Shown: positions 8,564 through 16,056 of the stretch, one piece after another
Layout of the letters: each line of letters starts with the position of its first letter
Numbering within the stretch: position 1 is the first letter of the stretch
From: Actinomycetales bacterium
GTDB lineage: Bacteria; Actinomycetota; Actinomycetes; Actinomycetales; Dermatophilaceae
Assembly: GCA_016710645.1 (NCBI GenBank)
Contig: JADJVI010000035.1
Coordinates: 1-50,148, forward strand
Direction: 5' to 3'
Length of the DNA: 50,148 bases
Translations under genes and position numbers: made by a program
Notes under the pieces: generated by a model
Database searches by the model: none
What the model saw: only the letters and a program-made list of their open reading frames with translations
What the model was told of the DNA's origin: nothing

Positions 8564-9207
8564 GAGGCACCGCCGGTCACCGGGGAGGTGAGGTCGGTGA
8601 CCGGTCGCGCGGCATGGGCGCGGGCGGCCAGATCACGGGAGGCGTGCGCGTCGGCGGCGGTCGCGGCATACCGGCTGTAGCGCACGGCGTCGAAGCGGTC
8701 CATCCCGCTGCGGATCTCGTCGGTCAGCGTGGGGAAGACCGGGACGAGCTGCAGCCCGATCTCGTGAGCGGTGAGCGATGGGGCATCGCGCAGCAGGTCC
8801 CGGTCGGCGGCGTCGCGGGCGAACGCGCGCGTGTAGTCCAGGACGGCCGCACCCCACTGTTGGGATCGCAGGGCCGCCTCGGCTCGGGCGAGATAGTCGG
8901 CCATCGACAGGTCCAGCTCACCCAGGACGGCCTCCCGCGGCGTCTTGAGCACCTCTCGGTCCTGCCGGATCCGCAGCAGGAGGAAGACCAGCGCCGCGAG
9001 CAGCGCGATCCCGATGGCGATGAGGACGATCGGTGGGGCGGATACCCCGTCGGCCGAACCGGTGGGCTCTCGGTTGAACAGGTCGCTCAGCCAGCGGAAG
9101 AAGCGTTCGAGGAAGCTGGCCGAATCCTGGTACTCGGCCTTGGCCAGCTCTTCGACCAGCCAACGTCGGGCTTGGTCGGGGGAGGGGTCGAGGACGGCGC
9201 GCATCAT
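8560..9207 (-). CDS. DUF4129 domain-containing protein
   Basis: A 215-residue protein with a short N-terminal soluble part (SPDQARRWLVEELAKAEYQD), one membrane helix near residues 62-82, and a cytoplasmic DUF4129 domain (about 115-175, with LDYTRAFARDAADRDLL and SLTAHEIG). DUF4129 domains also occur at the C-terminus of transglutaminase-like membrane proteins that cluster with MoxR and DUF58. Two adjacent ATG codons (9207 and 9204) are possible starts, and the first overlaps the previous stop as ATGA. Function unknown. Confidence 0.85.
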   Translation of the reverse strand: MMRAVLDPSPDQARRWLVEELAKAEYQDSASFLERFFRWLSDLFNREPTGSADGVSAPPIVLIAIGIALLAALVFLLLRIRQDREVLKTPREAVLGELDLSMADYLARAEAALRSQQWGAAVLDYTRAFARDAADRDLLRDAPSLTAHEIGLQLVPVFPTLTDEIRSGMDRFDAVRYSRYAATAADAHASRDLAARAHAARPVTDLTSPVTGGAS

Positions 9208-10298
9208 GGCTGGGCCTCGTTGACGACCGCGCGGCGCAGGGTGAGGTCCAGGCCCTCGCCGCGCATCCGCAGGTCGAGGTAGAGCAGGACGGCGGCACCG
9301 GCGAGCACGGGCGTGACGAGGGTCGAGGTGACCAGGGCGGCCAGCGTGCCCCCCACTGCCGACAGCACCGCGTCGGTCGCGCGGTCAAGCTCCAGCATGC
9401 CGATGATGAGGTCGTAGAGGACCGTCTGCACGACGTCGAGGAAGAGCGCAACGAGGGTGCTGGCTGCTGCCGTGACCAGCAGCGACCCCAGCACCCGTCC
9501 CCAGCGCTTGCGACTGAGGCGGAACGCGCGCCGCCAGGAAGCCGCGATGCCCCCTTGCTCGACGGCCAACGCCGGCCCGATGACCGCCAGCCGAGGCAGC
9601 AGCACCGCCGAGGCCACGACACACACCAACCCCCCGAGCAGGGCGACGGCGACGGTCAGCGGGACTGAGCCGGTGCTGAGCGCGGCGACGACGATGACGA
9701 GGGCCAGCCATGGTCCGGCGAGGGCGGCGGCTGCGGCGGTCTGGCTCACCAGGGTGCGGCCGACCCGGGGTCGCAGTTCGCGCCAGATGGTCCCCGCGCT
9801 GACTCGTTGGCCCAGGGTGGCGCGGCTGACGGCATACCCGAGCACGGCGCTGAGCAGGAAGGTCGCGAGCACCGACCCGAGCAGCCCCAGGAGCAGGACG
9901 ACGACCGGGGAGCCGATCAGCCCCGAGACGCCGCTGCTGGAGAGCCAGCTGCCTCGACTGAGCAGCGCGAGCAGGGCCGCCATCGGCAGGAGGGTGCTGG
10001 CGTTGACGACAGCCGAGGCGGTGAGGATCGCGCCGGCGTTGCGGCGTAGGTGGTTGATCGCCCCGTCGATGACTTCGGACAGGGTGAGTGGGGCCAGCGG
10101 GATGATCCCCGGCTTGGCGGCCGCGGTGAGGGCATAACGACGCCCGTATGCCGTGACGGCACCGGCGCGCACACTGGGTGGCAGGTAAGAGGCCGGTCGG
10201 GCGCGTTCCACCGCGGGCGCGCCAGGAGGCGGGCCGAAGCCGGTCGCGGTCGCGCGCGCGCCGCTGGCCGGGTCCGGCATCGAGGACGCCGCGGTCAT
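9204..10298 (-). CDS. Polytopic membrane protein (GDPD membrane-domain-like)
   Basis: The 364-residue protein has a proline/alanine-rich cytoplasmic N-terminus of about 75 residues and then six or more membrane segments. LTLSEVIDGAINHLRRNAGAI at the start of the membrane part (about residues 75-95) is the pattern of the membrane domain found in some glycerophosphodiester phosphodiesterases, but no catalytic phosphodiesterase domain is present. It is the first gene of the DUF4129/DUF4350/MoxR/DUF58 operon. The ATG at 10298 has a good ribosome-binding site (AGGGGGTGG); the in-frame TTG at 10322 overlaps the presumed promoter and is less likely. Confidence 0.8.
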   Translation of the reverse strand: MTAASSMPDPASGARATATGFGPPPGAPAVERARPASYLPPSVRAGAVTAYGRRYALTAAAKPGIIPLAPLTLSEVIDGAINHLRRNAGAILTASAVVNASTLLPMAALLALLSRGSWLSSSGVSGLIGSPVVVLLLGLLGSVLATFLLSAVLGYAVSRATLGQRVSAGTIWRELRPRVGRTLVSQTAAAAALAGPWLALVIVVAALSTGSVPLTVAVALLGGLVCVVASAVLLPRLAVIGPALAVEQGGIAASWRRAFRLSRKRWGRVLGSLLVTAAASTLVALFLDVVQTVLYDLIIGMLELDRATDAVLSAVGGTLAALVTSTLVTPVLAGAAVLLYLDLRMRGEGLDLTLRRAVVNEAQP

Positions 10299-10321
10299 TT
10301 CCACCCCCTGGGTCGCAACCA

Positions 10322-10327
10322 ACCCTA
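10322..10327 (-). promoter_or_regulatory. -10 box TAGGGT for the membrane operon
   Basis: Read on the minus strand, TAGGGT lies 23 bases before the ATG at 10298, leaving room for a short leader with an AGGGGG ribosome-binding site. It is one of the few operon promoters here that is not leaderless. Confidence 0.3.
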
Positions 10328-10945
10328 ACCGGCGATGGCCCGGCTGTCCGGGTGACGGGCGATGGCGTCGAAGGTCTCGTTCGGTGTCGCGCAGACTGCG
10401 CCGAGGCGCACCGCACGGGCGACGATGTCCGCCTCGCGCCTGCCCAGCTCCCAGCCGCGGCGGACGAGGACCAGCGGTGGCTTGCGCCGCTCGCGCAGGT
10501 CACGTCCGAGGCGGAAGAGGTAGTTGCCGAGGCGCCCATGGGTGATGCAGTAGGCGCCGATGAGCAGTCCGCGCTCACGCAACACCGGCGCGATCTCGGC
10601 CGCGAAGATCCCTTCGGCGACGACGACACCTCCGAGCGGGGCGGTGACGACCTGGCTGCCCACGGTCGAGGAGGTCGCCAGGTCGTAGCTGGGCACCTCG
10701 GCCCGCCCGGTCGCGAGCAACTCGGACAGAGCGTCGAGAGCGGCGTCGGCGCGCCAGGACCGCGGGTCGTCCCAGTCGGGCAGCCGGGTGCCGCCCAACT
10801 CGACCATCGGCAGACTCGGGTCCTCGCCCTCGCGGTAGAAGTCGTCCAGGCGCACCACCGGCCACCCGTAGGCCGTGTGCAGCCGCCGCGCCAACCGGGA
10901 CTTCCCGGCACCCGAGGGTCCGGTCAGCAGGACGACCCCACCCAT
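10325..10945 (-). CDS. Uridine-kinase-like P-loop protein
   Basis: A 206-residue P-loop kinase. Walker A GPSGAGKS lies at residues 9-16 and VRLDDFY, near residue 35, matches the substrate-binding motif of uridine kinase and phosphoribulokinase. It probably phosphorylates a nucleoside or sugar. It is the last gene of the deoC/aldehyde dehydrogenase operon (3 bp after the truncated ALDH), which agrees with nucleoside salvage. The substrate is not proven, since the UMP/CMP-binding lid residues cannot be checked by eye. AAA-type or gluconate-kinase-like activity is less likely. Confidence 0.8.
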   Translation of the reverse strand: MGGVVLLTGPSGAGKSRLARRLHTAYGWPVVRLDDFYREGEDPSLPMVELGGTRLPDWDDPRSWRADAALDALSELLATGRAEVPSYDLATSSTVGSQVVTAPLGGVVVAEGIFAAEIAPVLRERGLLIGAYCITHGRLGNYLFRLGRDLRERRKPPLVLVRRGWELGRREADIVARAVRLGAVCATPNETFDAIARHPDSRAIAG

Positions 10946-10948
10946 CGG

Positions 10949-11905
10949 TCAGCGGCCCTTGGGGTGCCAGACCGTCTTGGTCTCCAGGAAGGCGGTCATC
11001 CGGTGCAGGTCGGGGGTGGCGCTCCAGTCTGGCTCCTGAGCCTGCGAACCGACACCCTCGGGACGCAGCACCCGCTTGAGGTTGTCGGCGGCTGCAGCCT
11101 CCAAAGTGCCCCAGTCGACGCCCGTCGCGTCGGCGGCCCCGGTGAGGTCGATGGCATTGACGTCACGGTGCGAGGCCAGCCAGGGCGCGATTTCGGCGGT
11201 GTGCCCGGTGATGAGGTTGACGACGCCACCCGGCACGTCCGAGGTGGCGAGGATCTCGGCGAGCGTAACGGCCGGGATGGGTCGGTCCTGGCTCGCGATG
11301 ACCACGCAGGCGTTGCCCGACACGATGACCGGCGCGATGACCGAGGTCAGCCCGAGCAGCGAACTGCGTTGCGGCGCCAGGATGGCCACGACTCCGGTGG
11401 GGGAGGGCGCCGAGATGTTGAAGTACGGCCCGGCCACCGGGTTGAGGTTGCCGACGACCTGGGCGAGCTTGTCGGACCACCCGGCATACCAGACCCAGCG
11501 GTCGATCGCCGCAGCGACGGTGGCTGCCGCCCGGGCAGCGGTGAGGCCCTCGGCGTCGGCGACCTCGGCCGCGAGCTGGGCGGCGCGGCCCTGCATCACT
11601 TCGGCGACCCGATAGAGCACCTGCCCGCGGTTGTATGCCGTGGCACCGGCCCAGCCCGCGACGACAGCGCGCGCCGCGACGACGGCATCCCGGGCATCCT
11701 TGCGGGAGCCTTGGGCGACGTTGCCCAGGAGGGCGCCGGTCCGGCTGCCAGCTCCTGCGGCAGCGCCGCGTCCACGGGAGGCGGCGTGCACGGCATACAC
11801 GCGGCCGGACTCACTGCGCGGGAAGGCGCCGTTGACGTAGAGCTTGTAGGTCTTGCGGACCTCCAGCCGGGGGTCGGCCGCTGGCGTCGCAGTGGTGGGG
11901 CTCAC
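10949..11905 (-). CDS. Truncated aldehyde-dehydrogenase-like protein, catalytic half missing
   Basis: At 318 residues this is about 170 shorter than a standard ALDH. The N-terminus (YKLYVNGAFPRSESGR) and cofactor-binding region up to the DLTGA strand (near residue 240, equivalent to the FTGS strand) are present. The segment with the catalytic Glu and Cys (LELGGK and GxxC motifs) is absent. The last 65 residues are unrelated but end neatly, and the downstream gene follows in 3 bp. It is probably a pseudoenzyme or partner of the full-length ALDH. The GTG start overlaps that gene's stop (GTGA, 11902-11905). Comparable short ALDH-like genes beside deoC occur in other actinobacteria as I recall. 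Confidence 0.82.
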   Translation of the reverse strand: MSPTTATPAADPRLEVRKTYKLYVNGAFPRSESGRVYAVHAASRGRGAAAGAGSRTGALLGNVAQGSRKDARDAVVAARAVVAGWAGATAYNRGQVLYRVAEVMQGRAAQLAAEVADAEGLTAARAAATVAAAIDRWVWYAGWSDKLAQVVGNLNPVAGPYFNISAPSPTGVVAILAPQRSSLLGLTSVIAPVIVSGNACVVIASQDRPIPAVTLAEILATSDVPGGVVNLITGHTAEIAPWLASHRDVNAIDLTGAADATGVDWGTLEAAAADNLKRVLRPEGVGSQAQEPDWSATPDLHRMTAFLETKTVWHPKGR

Positions 11906-13359
11906 AGGGTCGCTCCCGTCGTGAGGTAGGGCTCCAGGCCGTGGCGGCCGCCTTCGCGACCGTAGCCGGATTCCTTGAAGCCGCCGAACGGCGAGGTCGG
12001 GTCGAACTGGTTGAAGGTGTTGGCCCACACCACTCCGGCGCGGAGTTGGTCGGCCATCCAGAGGATGCGTGAGCCCTTCTCGGTCCAGACGCCCGCCGAG
12101 AGGCCGTAGGGGGTGTTGTTGGCCTTGGCGACGGCCTCAGCGGGCGTGCGGAAGGTGATCACCGACAGCACCGGCCCGAAGATCTCCTCCTGAGCGATCC
12201 GGTGGGCCTGTGACACCCCGGTGAAAACCGTTGGGGCGAACCAGAATCCGCGCTCGGGGAGGGCGCAGGCCGGTGACCAGCGTTCGGCACCCTCGGCCTC
12301 GCCGACGGCGCTCATCTCACGCACCCGGGCCAACTGGGTGGCCGAGTTGATCGCCCCGAGGTCGGTGTTCTTGTCCAGCGGGTCGCCGACGCGGATTGTC
12401 TGAAGCCGCCGCTTGAGCCGGCGCACCAGGTCGTCGTGGATGCTCTCCTGGACCAGCAGCCGCGAGCCGGCGCAGCACACGTGCCCTTGGTTGAAGAAGA
12501 TCCCGCGGACGATGCCCTCGACGGCCTGGTCGATCGCGGCGTCCTCGAAGACGATGTTGGCGGCCTTGCCGCCGAGTTCGAGGGTCGCGCGCTTGCGGGT
12601 GCCGGCGACCGAGCGGGCAATGAGCTTGCCCACCTCGGTGGAGCCGGTGAAGGCGATCTTGTCGATCCCCGGGTGCTCGACGAGGGCCTGCCCGGTGGCG
12701 CCGGCGCCGGTGACGATGTTGACCACGCCCGGGGGCAGGTCGGCCTCCTGGCACACCTGGGCGAACAACAGCGCGGTGAGCGGGGTGGTCTCGGCAGGCT
12801 TGAGCACGACGGTGTTGCCGCAGGCCAGGGCGGGGGCGATCTTCCAGGCGAGCATGAGCAGCGGGAAGTTCCAGGGGATGACCTGCCCGACGACGCCGAC
12901 CGGCTTCGGGGGCTTGGCGGGGGAGCCGCCCAGACCGGCATACCCGAGTTTGTCGGCCCAGCCTGCGTGGTAGAAGAAATGCGCCGCCGCGAGTGGCACG
13001 TCGACATCGCGGCTCTCGCTGATCGGCTTGCCGTTGTCGAGGGTCTCCAGCACCGCGAACTCGCGGGCCCGCTCCTGCAGGATGCGCGCGATCCGGAAGA
13101 GGTACTTCCCGCGTTCGGCTCCCGACAGGCGCCCCCACACGCCCTGGTATGCCGTGCGCGCGGCGGCGACTGCGCGGTCCACGTCGGCGGCGGTCGCCTC
13201 CCCGATCTGGGCGAGCACCTCTTCGGTGGCCGGGTTGAGCGTCGGGAAGGGGGCGCCGGACGCCGGGACGAACTCACCGTTGACGAAGAGGCCATAGCTG
13301 TCGGCAATGGACACCACGGCCCGGGACTCCGGGGCGGGGGCGTAGTCGAAGCGGGTCAT
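11902..13359 (-). CDS. Aldehyde dehydrogenase family protein
   Basis: A full-length NAD(P)-dependent aldehyde dehydrogenase of 485 residues. The cofactor strand PWNFPLLMLAWKIAPAL, the catalytic Glu in LELGGK, and the nucleophile in FNQGHVCCAGSR (first Cys, C295) are all present, with the C-terminal PFGGFKESGYGREGG oligomerisation pattern. Placed 7 bp after deoC, it probably oxidises acetaldehyde released by deoxyribose-phosphate aldolase to acetate. Its exact aldehyde preference is inferred from the neighbour. The stop is shared with the start of the truncated ALDH. Confidence 0.93.
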   Translation of the reverse strand: MTRFDYAPAPESRAVVSIADSYGLFVNGEFVPASGAPFPTLNPATEEVLAQIGEATAADVDRAVAAARTAYQGVWGRLSGAERGKYLFRIARILQERAREFAVLETLDNGKPISESRDVDVPLAAAHFFYHAGWADKLGYAGLGGSPAKPPKPVGVVGQVIPWNFPLLMLAWKIAPALACGNTVVLKPAETTPLTALLFAQVCQEADLPPGVVNIVTGAGATGQALVEHPGIDKIAFTGSTEVGKLIARSVAGTRKRATLELGGKAANIVFEDAAIDQAVEGIVRGIFFNQGHVCCAGSRLLVQESIHDDLVRRLKRRLQTIRVGDPLDKNTDLGAINSATQLARVREMSAVGEAEGAERWSPACALPERGFWFAPTVFTGVSQAHRIAQEEIFGPVLSVITFRTPAEAVAKANNTPYGLSAGVWTEKGSRILWMADQLRAGVVWANTFNQFDPTSPFGGFKESGYGREGGRHGLEPYLTTGATL

Positions 13360-13366
13360 CTCGTCC

Positions 13367-14374
13367 TCAGTCGATCGTCACGTAGTCGGGACCGGAGTAG
13401 GCGCCGGTGGCGAGTTTCTGGCGCTGCAGCAGCAGGTCGCCGAGCAGGCCCGAGGCGCCGAAGCGGAACCACTCGGGGGTGAGCCAATCCGGGCCGGCGA
13501 TCTCGTTGACCATGACGAGGTATTTCATGGCGTCCTTGGTCGTGCGGATGCCGCCGGCCGGCTTGACGCCGATCTGAGTGCCGGTGAGCTCGCGCCAGTC
13601 GCGGACGGCTTCCAGCATGACGAGAGTGACCGGAAGAGTGGCGGCCGGGGCGATCTTGCCGGTGCTCGTCTTGATGAAGTCGGCGCCGGCGAGCATGGCC
13701 AGATAGGACGCCCGGCGGACCGCGTCATAGGTCGCGAGCTCGCCGGTTTCCAGGATGACCTTGAGGTGGGCCGAGGTGCCGTCGGACCGCGCGCAGGCTG
13801 ACTTGACGGCCACGATCTCGTCGAAGACCTGCAGATAGCGACCGGACAGGAAAGCGCCCCGGTCGATGACCATGTCGATCTCGTCGGCGCCGCCGTCGAC
13901 CGCGTCACGCGTGTCGGCGAGCTTGACCGGCATACTGGCTCGTCCCGACGGGAAGGCGGTCGCCACCGCGGCGACGTGGATCGGGCTGTCTCCCAAGGCA
14001 TTTCGCGCAGTGGAGGCGAGGTCACCGTAGACGCACACGGCTGCTGGCCGGGGCGTGGCCGGGTCGGTGGGGTCGGGCACGAGGGCCTTGGCGCACAACG
14101 AGCGCACCTTGCCGGGGGTGTCGGCGCCCTCCAAGGTGGTGAGGTCGATCATCGAGATCGCGGTGTCGATCGCCCACGCCTTCGACGTCGTCTTGATAGA
14201 CCGGGTCCCCAGACCGGCGACGCGGGCCTCGGCGCCGACCTGGTCGACGCCGGGCAGGCCGTGCAGCCAGCGCCGCAGGACGGCATCGGTGAGCCGGGAC
14301 ACCCCGAGCAGGTCACGGGCGGTCGTCGACGCCGACGCGGGGGGCTGGGCCACTGAGGGGCGCACTGTGGTCAC
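13367..14374 (-). CDS. deoC: Deoxyribose-phosphate aldolase
   Basis: The 335-residue enzyme cleaves 2-deoxyribose-5-phosphate to glyceraldehyde-3-phosphate and acetaldehyde. The Schiff-base lysine is K235 in DFIKTSTGK and the second active-site lysine is K271 in GVKPAGGIRT; GADEIDMVID and LKVILETGEL are further signatures. It is longer than the E. coli enzyme (about 260) because of an N-terminal extension of about 75 residues, as in other actinobacterial forms. It is the first gene of the operon with two ALDH-type genes and a kinase. A TAGACT box six bases before the GTG suggests a leaderless transcript. Confidence 0.95.
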   Translation of the reverse strand: MTTVRPSVAQPPASASTTARDLLGVSRLTDAVLRRWLHGLPGVDQVGAEARVAGLGTRSIKTTSKAWAIDTAISMIDLTTLEGADTPGKVRSLCAKALVPDPTDPATPRPAAVCVYGDLASTARNALGDSPIHVAAVATAFPSGRASMPVKLADTRDAVDGGADEIDMVIDRGAFLSGRYLQVFDEIVAVKSACARSDGTSAHLKVILETGELATYDAVRRASYLAMLAGADFIKTSTGKIAPAATLPVTLVMLEAVRDWRELTGTQIGVKPAGGIRTTKDAMKYLVMVNEIAGPDWLTPEWFRFGASGLLGDLLLQRQKLATGAYSGPDYVTID

Positions 14375-14380
14375 CGCGCG

Positions 14381-14386
14381 AGTCTA
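14381..14386 (-). promoter_or_regulatory. -10 box TAGACT, leaderless-type promoter of deoC
   Basis: On the minus strand TAGACT is followed by six bases (CGCGCG) and the GTG start. No clear -35 is visible. Confidence 0.45.
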
Positions 14387-14428
14387 GGCCCAGGGTGCTG
14401 GAGGGCGACATGCCATCATGGGCGGACG

Positions 14429-15100
14429 ATGAACGACGCGCCCGCCCCTGCCGAGGACGATTTCGGCTACACCCTCCGGCACACCGGCACCGTGGGCCTC
14501 GGCGTCATCGGGGCGCTGGGCGCGCTCATTGTCGCTGGGGTGTCGCTCTCGGCCGGGCTGGAGTTCGTTGCCGCGCTGGTCACCTTCGCCGCGCTGTCGG
14601 TCGTCCTGCTGGTGCGTCCGAGTGTGCGGGTGGGCACCGGTGGGGTCCGCATCGACAATCCATTCCGGCGGCACGCGGTGCCGTGGCCGGCATACCAGGA
14701 TGTCGCGAGCCGCTGGAACCTCTGTGTGTATGCCGCGCACCAGCCCGACGATGTCGAGATCAAGGCGTGGGCGCTGGCCTCCCGGGTGTCGCGCCCGCGG
14801 GGCGAAGGGCTGCTCGGCCTGCCCGGGATCCGCGGTCGGCTGACTCGTGACCTGCCGCCGGAGCCGGACAGCCCGCGCACGTCCGGGCTGCCCGCGCATG
14901 TCAAGGGCACCGCCAGTGGCGCCGCGAGCTTCATCGAGCAGGCGTATGCCGAGTGGCAGGAGGGCGTGGCGACCGGCGAGTTCCGCGCGCCGAGCGCACC
15001 CGGACCGCAGACCCAGGTGCGACGGCGCTGGGACCTGCTCGACGTCGGGCTGGTCGCCGTGCCGGCAGCGGTGTGGGCACTCGCCATGGTGCTGCGCTGA
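14429..15100 (+). CDS. PH-domain membrane protein
   Basis: A 223-residue protein with two closely spaced membrane helices (about residues 25-67), then a bacterial PH-like domain (VRVGTGGVRIDNPFRRHAV, with PWPAYQDVASRW typical of bacterial PH domains), and a last hydrophobic helix at the C-terminus. Function is unknown; such proteins are frequent single genes in actinobacteria. It is divergent from deoC by 54 bp and converges on the next gene with a 3-bp gap. Confidence 0.75.
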   Translation: MNDAPAPAEDDFGYTLRHTGTVGLGVIGALGALIVAGVSLSAGLEFVAALVTFAALSVVLLVRPSVRVGTGGVRIDNPFRRHAVPWPAYQDVASRWNLCVYAAHQPDDVEIKAWALASRVSRPRGEGLLGLPGIRGRLTRDLPPEPDSPRTSGLPAHVKGTASGAASFIEQAYAEWQEGVATGEFRAPSAPGPQTQVRRRWDLLDVGLVAVPAAVWALAMVLR

Positions 15101-15103
15101 GGG

Positions 15104-16039
15104 TCACACCCCCGAGATCTCGTTGAGGACGCCCTTGTCGGGCACCGGGGTGCCGGTCTTTTCGCCGCGGACCTCGGTCTTCTCCGAGCGATCGCTGAAG
15201 TTCCACAGCTCGGTCGTCTGCAATCCCCAGAACAGGCCGAAGGACGCGATGAGCACGACCTCGATCCAGAAGACGCGGTCGGCGTTCTCGGACTGCGCCG
15301 TCGCGATGATCGCCCAGACCAGCAGCACGGCCATGAGGACGGCGGTCGTGATGTACCCCGCCGCCCAGCCCCGCTCGCGGCTGAGGTAGGCGCCGATCGC
15401 ATTGGTGAGGATGACCAGGATGATCCCGACGAACATCGTCACGGCCGCCCAGTTGTGGGCGTTCTTGACGAACCACACCTCGTCGGCGAAGAACTGCCAG
15501 ACGATCCGGGCCACGATGGCATATCCGACGACGGCGATGCCGACGACGACCGGGTGGCGGTAGGCGGCATTGCGGCCTCGGCCGATGACGACCCAGCGGA
15601 CGATCTCGGCGACCAGCGCCGCGATGAGGACCGCCTTGACGTTGTTGGCGATGGCCGCCGCGGTGTCGTACTGGACCAGGCTGCCCGCGCAGGGGGCGAG
15701 ATCGGCGCCCACCATCGGGACCATGGCCACGAGGAAGGCGAGGAAGCCGCTGAAGTTGAGCACGACATCTTCGAACGCCGAGTTGCCCTGGTTGGCAATG
15801 AGGCACACCCCGATGACACACAGGGACGCGACGAAAACGCTGTGCACGGGGGTGAAGTAGTAGGCGCTGATCGACCCCAGCGAGCAGCCGCCGGCCACCG
15901 AGCGTTGCAGGGTGACGGAGGCGCCGAGGAAGAGCGCGACGACGAGCGGTGCGACCCGCAGGTAGCGGTAGGTGTCGCGGGCGACGCGATCGGCCGGGGC
16001 CGCGTGGGGCTCAGGCCCAGGGGGAGAGACTGGACTCAT
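15104..16039 (-). CDS. Integral membrane protein of unknown function
   Basis: The 311-residue protein has a polar, proline-rich N-terminus and seven or eight hydrophobic segments. Conserved-looking features are SISAYYFTPVHSVFV (near residue 60) and the following FEDVVLNFSGFLAFLVAMVP. I recognise this as a recurrent actinobacterial membrane family but know no function. The ATG at 16039 is the natural start; a much longer frame upstream runs through the phosphomutase gene on the same strand and is spurious. The short charged tail after residue 285 is cytoplasmic if there is an even helix count. Confidence 0.75.
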   Translation of the reverse strand: MSPVSPPGPEPHAAPADRVARDTYRYLRVAPLVVALFLGASVTLQRSVAGGCSLGSISAYYFTPVHSVFVASLCVIGVCLIANQGNSAFEDVVLNFSGFLAFLVAMVPMVGADLAPCAGSLVQYDTAAAIANNVKAVLIAALVAEIVRWVVIGRGRNAAYRHPVVVGIAVVGYAIVARIVWQFFADEVWFVKNAHNWAAVTMFVGIILVILTNAIGAYLSRERGWAAGYITTAVLMAVLLVWAIIATAQSENADRVFWIEVVLIASFGLFWGLQTTELWNFSDRSEKTEVRGEKTGTPVPDKGVLNEISGV

Positions 16040-16056
16040 GGCCCCCAGTGTCGGGG

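Noticed and set aside
10949..11905. Second ALDH as a frameshifted pseudogene
   Set aside because: The frame is clean to a normal stop, the kinase gene starts 3 bp later, and no remnant of the catalytic half is found in other frames. A maintained truncated protein is a better reading.
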